Origin: DB1 sp049323655
GTDB lineage: Bacteria > Desulfobacterota > Desulfobulbia > Desulfobulbales > SURF-16
Length of the DNA stretch: 64,000 bases
NCBI GenBank assembly: GCA_049323655.1
Contig: JBMONO010000022.1
Span: forward strand, 1 to 64,000
Direction of reading: 5' to 3'
Below the pieces are notes generated by a model that worked only from the letters and a program-made list of their open reading frames with translations, searched no databases and had not been told where the DNA came from. Position 1 is the first letter of the stretch. Each line of letters starts with the position of its first letter. This document shows, piece by piece, positions 25,568 to 32,239 of this stretch. The position numbers and the translations under genes were made by a program.

Positions 25568-26299
25568 ATGAAACTCCGCCTCGACAAGCTCCTGCTCATC
25601 CGCAATCTCGCCGACAGCCGCCAGAAGGCCCAGGCCCTGATCGGCGCCGGCCAGGTACTGGTCAACGGCCAGGTGGCGGACAAGGCGGGAACCATGATCG
25701 CGACGGAGGCGGTCATCGAGGTCAGGCAACGCTGCCCCTACGTCAGCCGGGGCGGCCTGAAGCTGGCCAAGGCACTGGAGACCTTCACCATTGACCCGAC
25801 CGGGCTGATCTGCGCCGATATCGGCGCCTCCACCGGCGGCTTCACCGACTGCCTGCTCCAGGCCGGCGCGGCCAAGGTCTACGCCGTTGATGTCGGCTAC
25901 GGCCAACTTGACTGGAAACTGCGGCAGGACGGTCGGGTGGTGGTGATGGAGCGGACCAACGCCCGTCACCTGCAGGCCGGCGACATCCCCGAACCGCTCC
26001 ACCTGGCCGTCATCGACGCAAGCTTCATCTCGCTGAAACTGCTCGTACCACCGCTCCTGCCGCTGTTTTGTCCCCATCCTGCCGCGATCATCGCCCTCAT
26101 CAAACCGCAGTTCGAGGTGGGCCGCGGCCGGCTGGGCAAGGGCGGCATTGTCCGGGACAGCAGTCTGCACGATGAGGTGGTCGCCGAGATCGGCACCTTT
26201 GCCGGCACCCTCGGCCTGGTCTCCTTCGGGGTGATCGAATCGCCGCTGCTCGGGGCCAAGGGCAACCGCGAATTTCTCATACACCTCCGTGGCGGATAA
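25568..26299 (+). CDS. tlyA: TlyA-family rRNA methyltransferase
   Basis: A 243-residue protein. An N-terminal S4 RNA-binding domain (MKLRLDKLLLIRNLADSRQK to about 60) is followed by a FtsJ-like methyltransferase with CPYVSRGGLKLAKALE, DIGASTGGFTDCLLQAGA (SAM motif I), YAVDVGYGQLDWKLR and IALIKPQFEVGR. TlyA enzymes 2'-O-methylate cytidines in rRNA. ATG 25568 gives the family N-terminus. An ATG at 25445, overlapping the glmM stop, is in the same frame with no stop between. Coupled translation could therefore add 41 residues (SDW and KTN/KTS repeats) made from the minisatellite. Confidence 0.93.
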   Translation: MKLRLDKLLLIRNLADSRQKAQALIGAGQVLVNGQVADKAGTMIATEAVIEVRQRCPYVSRGGLKLAKALETFTIDPTGLICADIGASTGGFTDCLLQAGAAKVYAVDVGYGQLDWKLRQDGRVVVMERTNARHLQAGDIPEPLHLAVIDASFISLKLLVPPLLPLFCPHPAAIIALIKPQFEVGRGRLGKGGIVRDSSLHDEVVAEIGTFAGTLGLVSFGVIESPLLGAKGNREFLIHLRGG

Positions 26300-26325
26300 A
26301 ATCGAAGCCTATTCATCGGTTCGAT

Positions 26326-26354
26326 TTGACTTGCCGGCCGGTTAATGCTAATCT
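26326..26354 (+). promoter_or_regulatory. Candidate sigma70 promoter of the SH3 gene
   Basis: TTGACT, 17-bp spacer, TAATCT. It lies 78 bp before the start codon at 26432. An 8-bp inverted repeat (AAATCGAA...TTCGATTT) just before and over the -35 box may serve as terminator of tlyA or as an operator. Confidence 0.4.
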
Positions 26355-26431
26355 ATTGCCCATTGCTCTTCCGGTCACGCTTGCCGGAACGGGAGGTGTG
26401 AATCATTTTTTGTTTTGTGGAGATTGACCCG

Positions 26432-26899
26432 ATGAAAAAAACATTATCCGTCCTATCCCGCCGTTTTGCCGCCGGTCTCGGCTTTTCCCTGCTCTCCCTT
26501 TTCTTCACCGTATCGGTATTCGCCGCCGAATATGTCAGTGTCATCAAGGACGGCGTCAATATCCGTTCCGGCCCGGGCACCGATAGCGAGGTGCACTGGG
26601 AGGTTTTTAAGGATTTTCCCCTCAAGGTCGTGCAGCGCAAAGACCAGTGGGCGAAAATCGAGGACTTTGAAGGCGACGGCGGCTGGATCCATGCATCGCT
26701 GGTCAGCGACAAGAAGACCGTCATCGTCAAGGTGAAAAAGGCCAACATCAGGGTCGGTCCCGGGGAAAATTACGAAATCGTTGCCTCCGCTCTCTACGGC
26801 GTCGTCTTTAATCAGGGGAAAACCCAGGGTGACTGGGTTGAGATCAGCCATGCCGACGGCACCAAGGGCTGGGTTCACAAATCGCTGATCTGGCCGTAA
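26432..26899 (+). CDS. Exported protein with two bacterial SH3 domains
   Basis: A 155-residue protein. The signal peptide spans about residues 1-31 (MKKTLSVLSRRF, a hydrophobic core, then SVFAAEY). Two SH3b domains follow: YVSVIKDGVNIRSGPGTDSE to about 90, and VKVKKANIRVGPGENYEIV to the end. Both carry the typical NIRxGPG turn. Such domains bind cell-wall material or mediate protein contacts in the periplasm. The ATG at 26432 is preferred over an in-frame GTG 15 bp upstream because MKK starts a clean signal peptide. It appears to be alone in its transcript. Confidence 0.85.
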   Translation: MKKTLSVLSRRFAAGLGFSLLSLFFTVSVFAAEYVSVIKDGVNIRSGPGTDSEVHWEVFKDFPLKVVQRKDQWAKIEDFEGDGGWIHASLVSDKKTVIVKVKKANIRVGPGENYEIVASALYGVVFNQGKTQGDWVEISHADGTKGWVHKSLIWP

Positions 26900-27220
26900 G
26901 CGACCTTCTCTTCCCCTTGCCCTCCGCTCCGAGTGCCGCCACCGGGTCGGCACTCGGCCTCCTTCTCTTCCCCATCCGTCCTTTTTGTCAGCCACCCCTG
27001 TACCACAATGTGCACAACAGTCTTGACAGTGTCATTCTTCCTGCGTTATCAGAACAGACATCGCCGTCGGTGCGTTGGCGAAAACGTTTTTCGGGATGGT
27101 GCAGGCGGCCGCCCAGCCCTAATACATAAGCGAAGGGCACCATGACCTCGACGAGCACATCGCCGCTGCCTGGCCGCTGTTCGTCACACAATTGTCCGAT
27201 AAATCAAGGAGGCACTGAGA
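26900..27220 (+). other. Intergenic region with hairpin and promoter candidates
   Basis: A 321-bp gap. CCGAGTGCCG/CGGCACTCGG (26929-26938 with 26948-26957) is a perfect 10-bp hairpin, but only a mixed C/T tract follows, so termination may be weak. TTGACA (27023-27028), 18 bp, TATCAG (27047-27052) is a possible promoter for the CBS gene. No coding frame is evident in the rest. Confidence 0.4.
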
Positions 27221-27907
27221 ATGACAGTAACGCCAGATCCGGGCGGCAGAGGATCGCACGAATCGCTTCCGGAAAAATTTGCCATTTCCGAAGAAGACAT
27301 CTATGCCGCGATGAAGGAAATTCCCGGCTATCTCGACATCACTCCCGGTGATTTCCGAGAACTCTACGCCCATTCCTATCGCCATGCCCTGGAGCGACTC
27401 ACCAATTCGACGCGGACCGCCGACATCATGACACACGAGGTGGTTACCGTCGAGCTGACCACGCCGCTTTACGAGGTGGCCAAACGGATGGCAACAAAAG
27501 GCATTTCCGGGGTGCCGGTGCTGGACCGCAGTCAGCGGCTCGCGGGGATGATCTCGGAACGGGATTTTCTCCGTCACATGGGGGCAGAACAGGCATCCTT
27601 CATGGCCGTCATCGCCGCCTGCCTGGTGGGCAAGGGATGCGCGGCCCTGGGCATTCGCAAGGGAGTGGCGGCTGATATCATGACCAGTCCGGCTCGCTCC
27701 ATCGGCCCGACAGCCACCCTGGCCGAGGCAGCGGCCACCCTGACTGACAATAAAATCAACCGCCTGCCGGTCCTCGATGAAGGGGGCAGACTGCTCGGCA
27801 TTCTGACCCGGACCGATCTGATGCGGGCCCATGTGCTGGCTCCGGCTCCTGCCGAACAGGAAAAATCAGACAAGAAGGAGGCGTCATGCGCTACTTCGAC
27901 AAGATGA
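27221..27907 (+). CDS. CBS-domain protein paired with an HPP membrane protein
   Basis: A 228-residue cytosolic protein. After a 60-residue N-terminal part come two CBS domains: TADIMTHEVVTVELTTPLYE to about 120, with GVPVLDRSQRLAGMISERDFL, and VAADIMTSPARSIGPTATLA to about 210, with RLPVLDEGGRLLGILTRTDL. A CBS pair binds adenine nucleotides and often gates transporters. The stop lies 22 bp inside the next gene, an HPP family protein. HPP and CBS domains are fused in one chain in other bacteria, so the two proteins here probably act together. Confidence 0.88.
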   Translation: MTVTPDPGGRGSHESLPEKFAISEEDIYAAMKEIPGYLDITPGDFRELYAHSYRHALERLTNSTRTADIMTHEVVTVELTTPLYEVAKRMATKGISGVPVLDRSQRLAGMISERDFLRHMGAEQASFMAVIAACLVGKGCAALGIRKGVAADIMTSPARSIGPTATLAEAAATLTDNKINRLPVLDEGGRLLGILTRTDLMRAHVLAPAPAEQEKSDKKEASCATSTR

Positions 27908-28422
27908 AGGGCTCCACCACCAGCCCCCCCGGCCCCGGCGCGCGGGAAATCGCCTGGTCGTGGCTCGGCGCCTTCCTCGGTATCGCCGCGGTGGCGCTTG
28001 CTCATTACCAGATCCTGGCCGAACGTGACCTTCTCCTCATCATCGGCAGCTTCGGCGCCTCGGCGGTGCTGATCTACGGAGCGATCAAAAGCCCGCTGGC
28101 CCAGCCCCGCAACCTTATCGGCGGCCATGTCCTCTCCGCCGTTATCGGTGTTTTCTGCTTTCAGACCTTCCAGGGCGAGACCTGGCTCGCCGCCTCCCTG
28201 GCCGTGGCCACCGCCATCGCCGTCATGCATGCCACCCGCACCCTCCATCCACCCGGCGGCGCCACCGCCCTCATCGCCGTCATCGGCGGCGACCAGGTGC
28301 ACAGGCTAGGCTACCTCTATGTCCTCATGCCGGTGGCCCTGGGGGCGTTCATCATGCTCGTTGTCGCCCTGCTGATCAACAACATCCCCAAAACGAGAAA
28401 ATATCCGGAATTCTGGTTGTAA
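27886..28422 (+). CDS. HPP family integral membrane protein
   Basis: A 178-residue protein with four hydrophobic segments (about 22-42, 48-65, 80-110 and 140-165) and the family signature TLHPPGGATALIAV near residue 125. The HPP family is membrane-bound and poorly characterised; a chloroplast member has been linked to nitrite transport. The gene starts within the CBS gene (22-bp overlap), which points to a complex with a nucleotide-sensing CBS subunit. The substrate is not known here. Confidence 0.88.
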   Translation: MRYFDKMKGSTTSPPGPGAREIAWSWLGAFLGIAAVALAHYQILAERDLLLIIGSFGASAVLIYGAIKSPLAQPRNLIGGHVLSAVIGVFCFQTFQGETWLAASLAVATAIAVMHATRTLHPPGGATALIAVIGGDQVHRLGYLYVLMPVALGAFIMLVVALLINNIPKTRKYPEFWL

Positions 28423-28484
28423 AGACGGGCCGCCAGCAGATTGCCAGTGCTGCCGGCCGGGCGGGGCCGCCCTTGTCCCGCATT

Positions 28485-29195
28485 TCAGGCGATGACGCGA
28501 CCCTCGCCGGCCTCCTCGTGGGTGACGCCGTCGCGGATGTGATAAATGCGCCGGAAGGTGGGGATGATCTTTTCATCATGGGTGACGACGATAACCGCGG
28601 TGGCGAACTGCCGGGCCATCTCATTTAAGATGCTGATCACGGTGAGGGCCCGCACCGAATCGAGCGGCGCGGTGGGCTCGTCGGCCAGGATCACCGGCGG
28701 CCGGTTGACCAGGCCGCGGGCAATGGCGACCCGTTGCTGCTCGCCGCCGGAAAGCTGGGCGGGCATGGCAGCGGCCCGGTGCTGGACGTCGAGGGCAACG
28801 AGCAGATCAAGCGCCCGCCGCCGCGCCTCGTCATTGGCAACCCCGGCCAGCATCGGCAGCAGGGCGACGTTGTCGGTGACATCGAGAAAGGGAATGAGAT
28901 AGGGGGCCTGAAAGACAAAACCGATCTTGTCGCGCCGCAGGGCGCGCAGATCGCGGACCCGCCAGCCGTTGTCAAAGATCACCTCATCACCGAGGACCAT
29001 CCGGCCGGCGGTGGGGTCGAGCACCGCGCCGAGACACTTGAGCAGGGTGGATTTTCCCGAACCGGAAGGACCGATCAGCCCCACCACCTCGCCGGGCGCC
29101 ACCACCATGTCCACCTGTTTCAGGGCGTCCACCGCGGTATCGCCGACGCCGAAGCGTTTTTTCATCCCCTCGATGCGAATGCCCGCCTTGCTCAT
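28485..29195 (-). CDS. ABC transporter ATP-binding protein (LolD/MacB/DevA type)
   Basis: A 236-residue ATPase. Walker A is GPSGSGKST (about 42-50), the Q-loop FVFQAPYLIPFLDV, the signature LSGGEQQRVAIARGL, and Walker B VILADEPTAPLD, followed by VIVVTHD. LolD/MacB/DevA-type ATPases power mechanotransmission exporters. It is the last gene of a four-gene set (tetR, adaptor, permease, ATPase), 1 bp after the permease. The TAPLD segment differs from the more common TGALD or TAxLD, which should not affect catalysis. Confidence 0.93.
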   Translation of the reverse strand: MSKAGIRIEGMKKRFGVGDTAVDALKQVDMVVAPGEVVGLIGPSGSGKSTLLKCLGAVLDPTAGRMVLGDEVIFDNGWRVRDLRALRRDKIGFVFQAPYLIPFLDVTDNVALLPMLAGVANDEARRRALDLLVALDVQHRAAAMPAQLSGGEQQRVAIARGLVNRPPVILADEPTAPLDSVRALTVISILNEMARQFATAVIVVTHDEKIIPTFRRIYHIRDGVTHEEAGEGRVIA

Positions 29196-29196
29196 C

Positions 29197-30399
29197 TCAC
29201 CCTCCTATGGCCTCGGCCGGATCAACCTTCAGCGCCATGCGAATGGCGACAAGGCTCGCCAGCACGCAGATCACCAGCACGGCAAAAAAACCGGCCACCG
29301 AATCGTGCGGCATCAGCAGCACATATTTGGGGAAATAGGGAGCCGCGAAGGTGGTGCTGATCTTGCCCACGACAAAACCGATCATGCCGAGCACCACCGA
29401 CTGCTGCATGATCATGGCGGCAATGGTGCGGTTGCGGGTGCCGATCAGCTTCAGCACCGCGATTTCCCTGATCTTGTCCATGGTCAGCGTGTAGATGATG
29501 AAGGCGACGATGGCGGCGCTGACCACGGCGAGGATGACCAGAAACATGCCGATCTGCCGGGCCGAGGTGGCGATCAGTTTGCCGACCAGGATCTTTTCCA
29601 TCTGCGGCCGGGTATAGGCGGTCAGCCGCTTCCAGCGACCGATGGCCTTGGCCGCCTCCGCCGCCTCCTGCCCCGGATGCAGCCGCACCAGCACGGCGTT
29701 GACCGTCTGGCTGGCCTCCTGGGCGGCATTGACGGCATCGGTCAGACCGGGCACACCGGGCCGGTTGAAGGCGGGATTGGCCTCGGTGCGCTGGCGATTC
29801 TGGCGGATGGTGTCGTTATCCTTGAGAAACTGCGCCTCCTGGGCGTCCTTGAGGGGAATGAAGACCATGGGATCACCGCTCGATGAGACCATCCGCCGGG
29901 TCAACCCGACGACGGTGTAGTGATTACGGCGGATGGTCAGCTGATCGCCGAGGCCAAAACCGGTGGCGATATCGGCGACTGCCTCGTAATGGCTGCGGGT
30001 AATCTGCCGACCGGCCACCAGATAAGGGGGCCAGCCCGGGGTGGCCGGCGCGCCGGGCATGATGCCCACCACCATGGCCCGCACGTCCTGATCGCCCCGC
30101 CGCACCTGCATGGTGAGATAGGTGACGTTGGCGGCCTCGGCAATGCCCGGCATGGCGCGAATGCCGCGATAAAGATCGGCATGGATGGCCGAGGGTTCCG
30201 CATAGGGGCCCAGGGTGTCCTGCTGCACCACCCAGAGATCGGCGCCGCTGTTGTCGAGCAGCACCCTGGCGTCGTCCACCATGCCCCGGTACACCCCGGC
30301 CATGGTCAGGGTGACGCCGATCAACAGCCCCAGCCCGATGCCGGTGAAGACGAACTTGCCCCAGGAATGGAGGATGTCGCGACCGGCCAGGCTGATCAT
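29197..30399 (-). CDS. ABC exporter permease (MacB/DevC-like)
   Basis: A 400-residue permease. One N-terminal membrane helix (about 18-40: FTGIGLGLLIGVTLTMAGVY) is followed by a large extracytoplasmic MacB-type domain (about 45-270). Three C-terminal helices follow (about 280-310, 335-355 and 370-390), with LKLIGTRNRTIAAMIMQQSV as the coupling region. The N-terminal half contains LDNSGADLWVVQQDTLGPYA, typical of DevC-like proteins. With the adaptor (4-bp overlap) and the ATPase it forms a tripartite exporter. An outer-membrane TolC partner is not encoded here. Confidence 0.88.
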   Translation of the reverse strand: MISLAGRDILHSWGKFVFTGIGLGLLIGVTLTMAGVYRGMVDDARVLLDNSGADLWVVQQDTLGPYAEPSAIHADLYRGIRAMPGIAEAANVTYLTMQVRRGDQDVRAMVVGIMPGAPATPGWPPYLVAGRQITRSHYEAVADIATGFGLGDQLTIRRNHYTVVGLTRRMVSSSGDPMVFIPLKDAQEAQFLKDNDTIRQNRQRTEANPAFNRPGVPGLTDAVNAAQEASQTVNAVLVRLHPGQEAAEAAKAIGRWKRLTAYTRPQMEKILVGKLIATSARQIGMFLVILAVVSAAIVAFIIYTLTMDKIREIAVLKLIGTRNRTIAAMIMQQSVVLGMIGFVVGKISTTFAAPYFPKYVLLMPHDSVAGFFAVLVICVLASLVAIRMALKVDPAEAIGG

Positions 30400-31547
30400 C
30401 GGCTCTCTCCGACGAGGCCCTCGACAACCCGGATGCGACTGCGGGAAGAGAGCGCCCTTTCACTGTAAAGCACCACCTGATCACCGGCGGCAAGACCAGC
30501 GAGGACCTGCACCCGACCGTCGAGATCGGTCATCCCGATGGTGACCGGCGTGAAACGGAGATCATCGCCAACGACCTTCCAGACCCCGCGACGGCCGGCC
30601 TCGCTCAGCACCGCGGCATTGGGAATGACCGGCGCGGCCGGCAGATCGGGCAGAGATACGGTGACCTCGGCCAGTTCGCCCAGCGGCGGCAACGGGTCGG
30701 GCAGATCGGCAAAGACGACCTTGGCCAGCATCTCCTCGGTCACCGCGTCGGCCAGGGGCTCCACCCGCAGGAGCCGACCAGCGAGCGCCTCGTCCGAACG
30801 GGAACGCAGGATAATCTCGGCGGCACGGTCAGGGGCCAACCCCCGGGCCTGCATCTGGTCAAAACGGACATTGACCCACAGGCTGGCCGGATCGATGCAC
30901 TGCACCACGGTCTGCCCCGCCACCACCGTGCTGCCCGGCTCGACCTCGCGGGCCGCCACCAGACAGGCAACCGGGGCAAGCAGCCGCAGATCGCGACGCT
31001 GGGCCGCCAGGGCCTGTTGCTCGGCGACAAGGCGGGCCACCTCCTGCCTGGCCGCGGCCCGGCCCGCCTCGGCCAGCCGCAGTTCATGCCGCCGGGCCGC
31101 GGCCAGCTCCTCGCTCACCGATTGTACCTGCAAGAGAAGTTCATAACGGTTTGCCTCCCGCCGGGCATGATTTTCGCGGGCCTCGGCCTCAACAAGCTGG
31201 GCGCGGGCCCGTTCCAGGGCCGCCTCCTGGGCCCGGATCCGTTCATCGAGATCCACCGGCTCCATCTCGCCAAGCACCTGGCCGGCCGCCGCCCGGTCGC
31301 CCACCTGGACATCAAGGCGCATGAGCCGGCCGGCCATTGTCGGACCGATCCGGTAGGTATAACGGGCCTCAACCGTACCGATGCCGAACAGGGCGGGCGC
31401 GAGGGCCTGCTTTTCCACGGTGGCCAGGGTGACCGCCACCGGCGCGAGCGGACCGGAGCGGATGGCGACAAAGACAAAGAGGATAAGCAGGGGAATGAGA
31501 ACAGCGAGCAGGGCCAGGGTGCGTCGTTGGCTGGTCGGGGTTGTCAT
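30396..31547 (-). CDS. Periplasmic adaptor (membrane fusion protein)
   Basis: A 383-residue HlyD/RND-type adaptor. An N-terminal membrane anchor (about 10-30: LALLAVLIPLLILFVFVAIR) is followed by a split lipoyl domain (RIGPTMAGRLMRLDVQVGDR), an alpha-hairpin coiled coil of about 90 residues (LDERIRAQEAALERARAQLV onward), the second lipoyl half (LLAPVACLVAAREVEPG), and beta-barrel domains. It would bridge the inner-membrane ABC permease to an outer-membrane duct. It overlaps tetR upstream and the permease downstream by 4 bp each. Confidence 0.9.
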   Translation of the reverse strand: MTTPTSQRRTLALLAVLIPLLILFVFVAIRSGPLAPVAVTLATVEKQALAPALFGIGTVEARYTYRIGPTMAGRLMRLDVQVGDRAAAGQVLGEMEPVDLDERIRAQEAALERARAQLVEAEARENHARREANRYELLLQVQSVSEELAAARRHELRLAEAGRAAARQEVARLVAEQQALAAQRRDLRLLAPVACLVAAREVEPGSTVVAGQTVVQCIDPASLWVNVRFDQMQARGLAPDRAAEIILRSRSDEALAGRLLRVEPLADAVTEEMLAKVVFADLPDPLPPLGELAEVTVSLPDLPAAPVIPNAAVLSEAGRRGVWKVVGDDLRFTPVTIGMTDLDGRVQVLAGLAAGDQVVLYSERALSSRSRIRVVEGLVGESR

Positions 31548-32152
31548 TGCGCCCTCCGGATGCCGCGGCGATAAATGGCAAAAACGCCTGGGGCCTCGCG
31601 ACGGATGCGGCCGACATCGCCGGCCAGCAATGCCTGCATGACCAGCCCCTGAATGGTGCCGATAAACAGGGTGACGGCGGCCTCCGTGTCCAGTTCGGCA
31701 TCAAGATCACCGCACTGCTTGCCCCGGTCAACCACCTCTTTGAGACGCTCGCCATAGCAGCGAATGAGCCCTTGCGCCACCCGCCGGGGCGCCGACTCGC
31801 CGGTGCGTTGCAGTTCTCCGAACAGGATGCGGGGAATGCCGGGATACTCCGCGACAAAATCCACATGGGCCATGAACATCCCTTCCAGGGCGGCAAGCGG
31901 CGTTGCCGCTTGCGAAACCGCCCTGTCGACCCGCGCCAGCAGTCGCTGGGCGACCCACTCCATCACCGCCTGCAAAATGGCATCCTTATTGGCAAAATGG
32001 CGGAACAGCGCCCCTTGAGTCAGCCCCATCCGCCCGGCGATCGCCGCGGTGGTGATCTCGCTCGGGTTGCGCTCCCCGGCCAGCTCGATCACCGCCGCCA
32101 CCGTCACCTCCCGCCGCTCCTCCGCCGAAAGATACCTGCCTGTTGCTTCCAT
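31544..32152 (-). CDS. TetR-family transcriptional repressor
   Basis: A 202-residue TetR regulator. The helix-turn-helix lies at about 28-60 (ITTAAIAGRMGLTQGALFRH, FANKDAIL). The C-terminal ligand domain is typical in length and not further assigned. It is the first gene of the exporter operon and overlaps the adaptor by 4 bp. A perfect palindrome with 26-bp arms starts 2 bp upstream of its ATG; its core, with AGTAAT and ATTACT half-sites, is the likely operator. The Shine-Dalgarno GGGGGG is itself inside the palindrome arm, so both DNA binding and RNA folding may limit expression. Confidence 0.92.
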   Translation of the reverse strand: MEATGRYLSAEERREVTVAAVIELAGERNPSEITTAAIAGRMGLTQGALFRHFANKDAILQAVMEWVAQRLLARVDRAVSQAATPLAALEGMFMAHVDFVAEYPGIPRILFGELQRTGESAPRRVAQGLIRCYGERLKEVVDRGKQCGDLDAELDTEAAVTLFIGTIQGLVMQALLAGDVGRIRREAPGVFAIYRRGIRRAQ

Positions 32153-32154
32153 AT

Positions 32155-32208
32155 GCCCCCCTGCGAATAAAGATAGTAATCAATTACTATCTTTATTCGC
32201 AGGGGGGC
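32155..32208. promoter_or_regulatory. Perfect 54-bp palindrome upstream of tetR (operator)
   Basis: The arms 32155-32180 and 32183-32208 are perfectly complementary over 26 bp with only CA between them. The centre reads AGTAAT-CA-ATTACT in the plus direction, a plausible TetR site. On the minus strand TTGACA (32214-32219) stands just outside, with TAAAGA 18 bp further inside the palindrome as possible -10. In RNA the arm would sequester the tetR ribosome-binding site. Confidence 0.8.
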
Positions 32209-32239
32209 TATTTTGTCAACCACTTTCGACCACCACATA

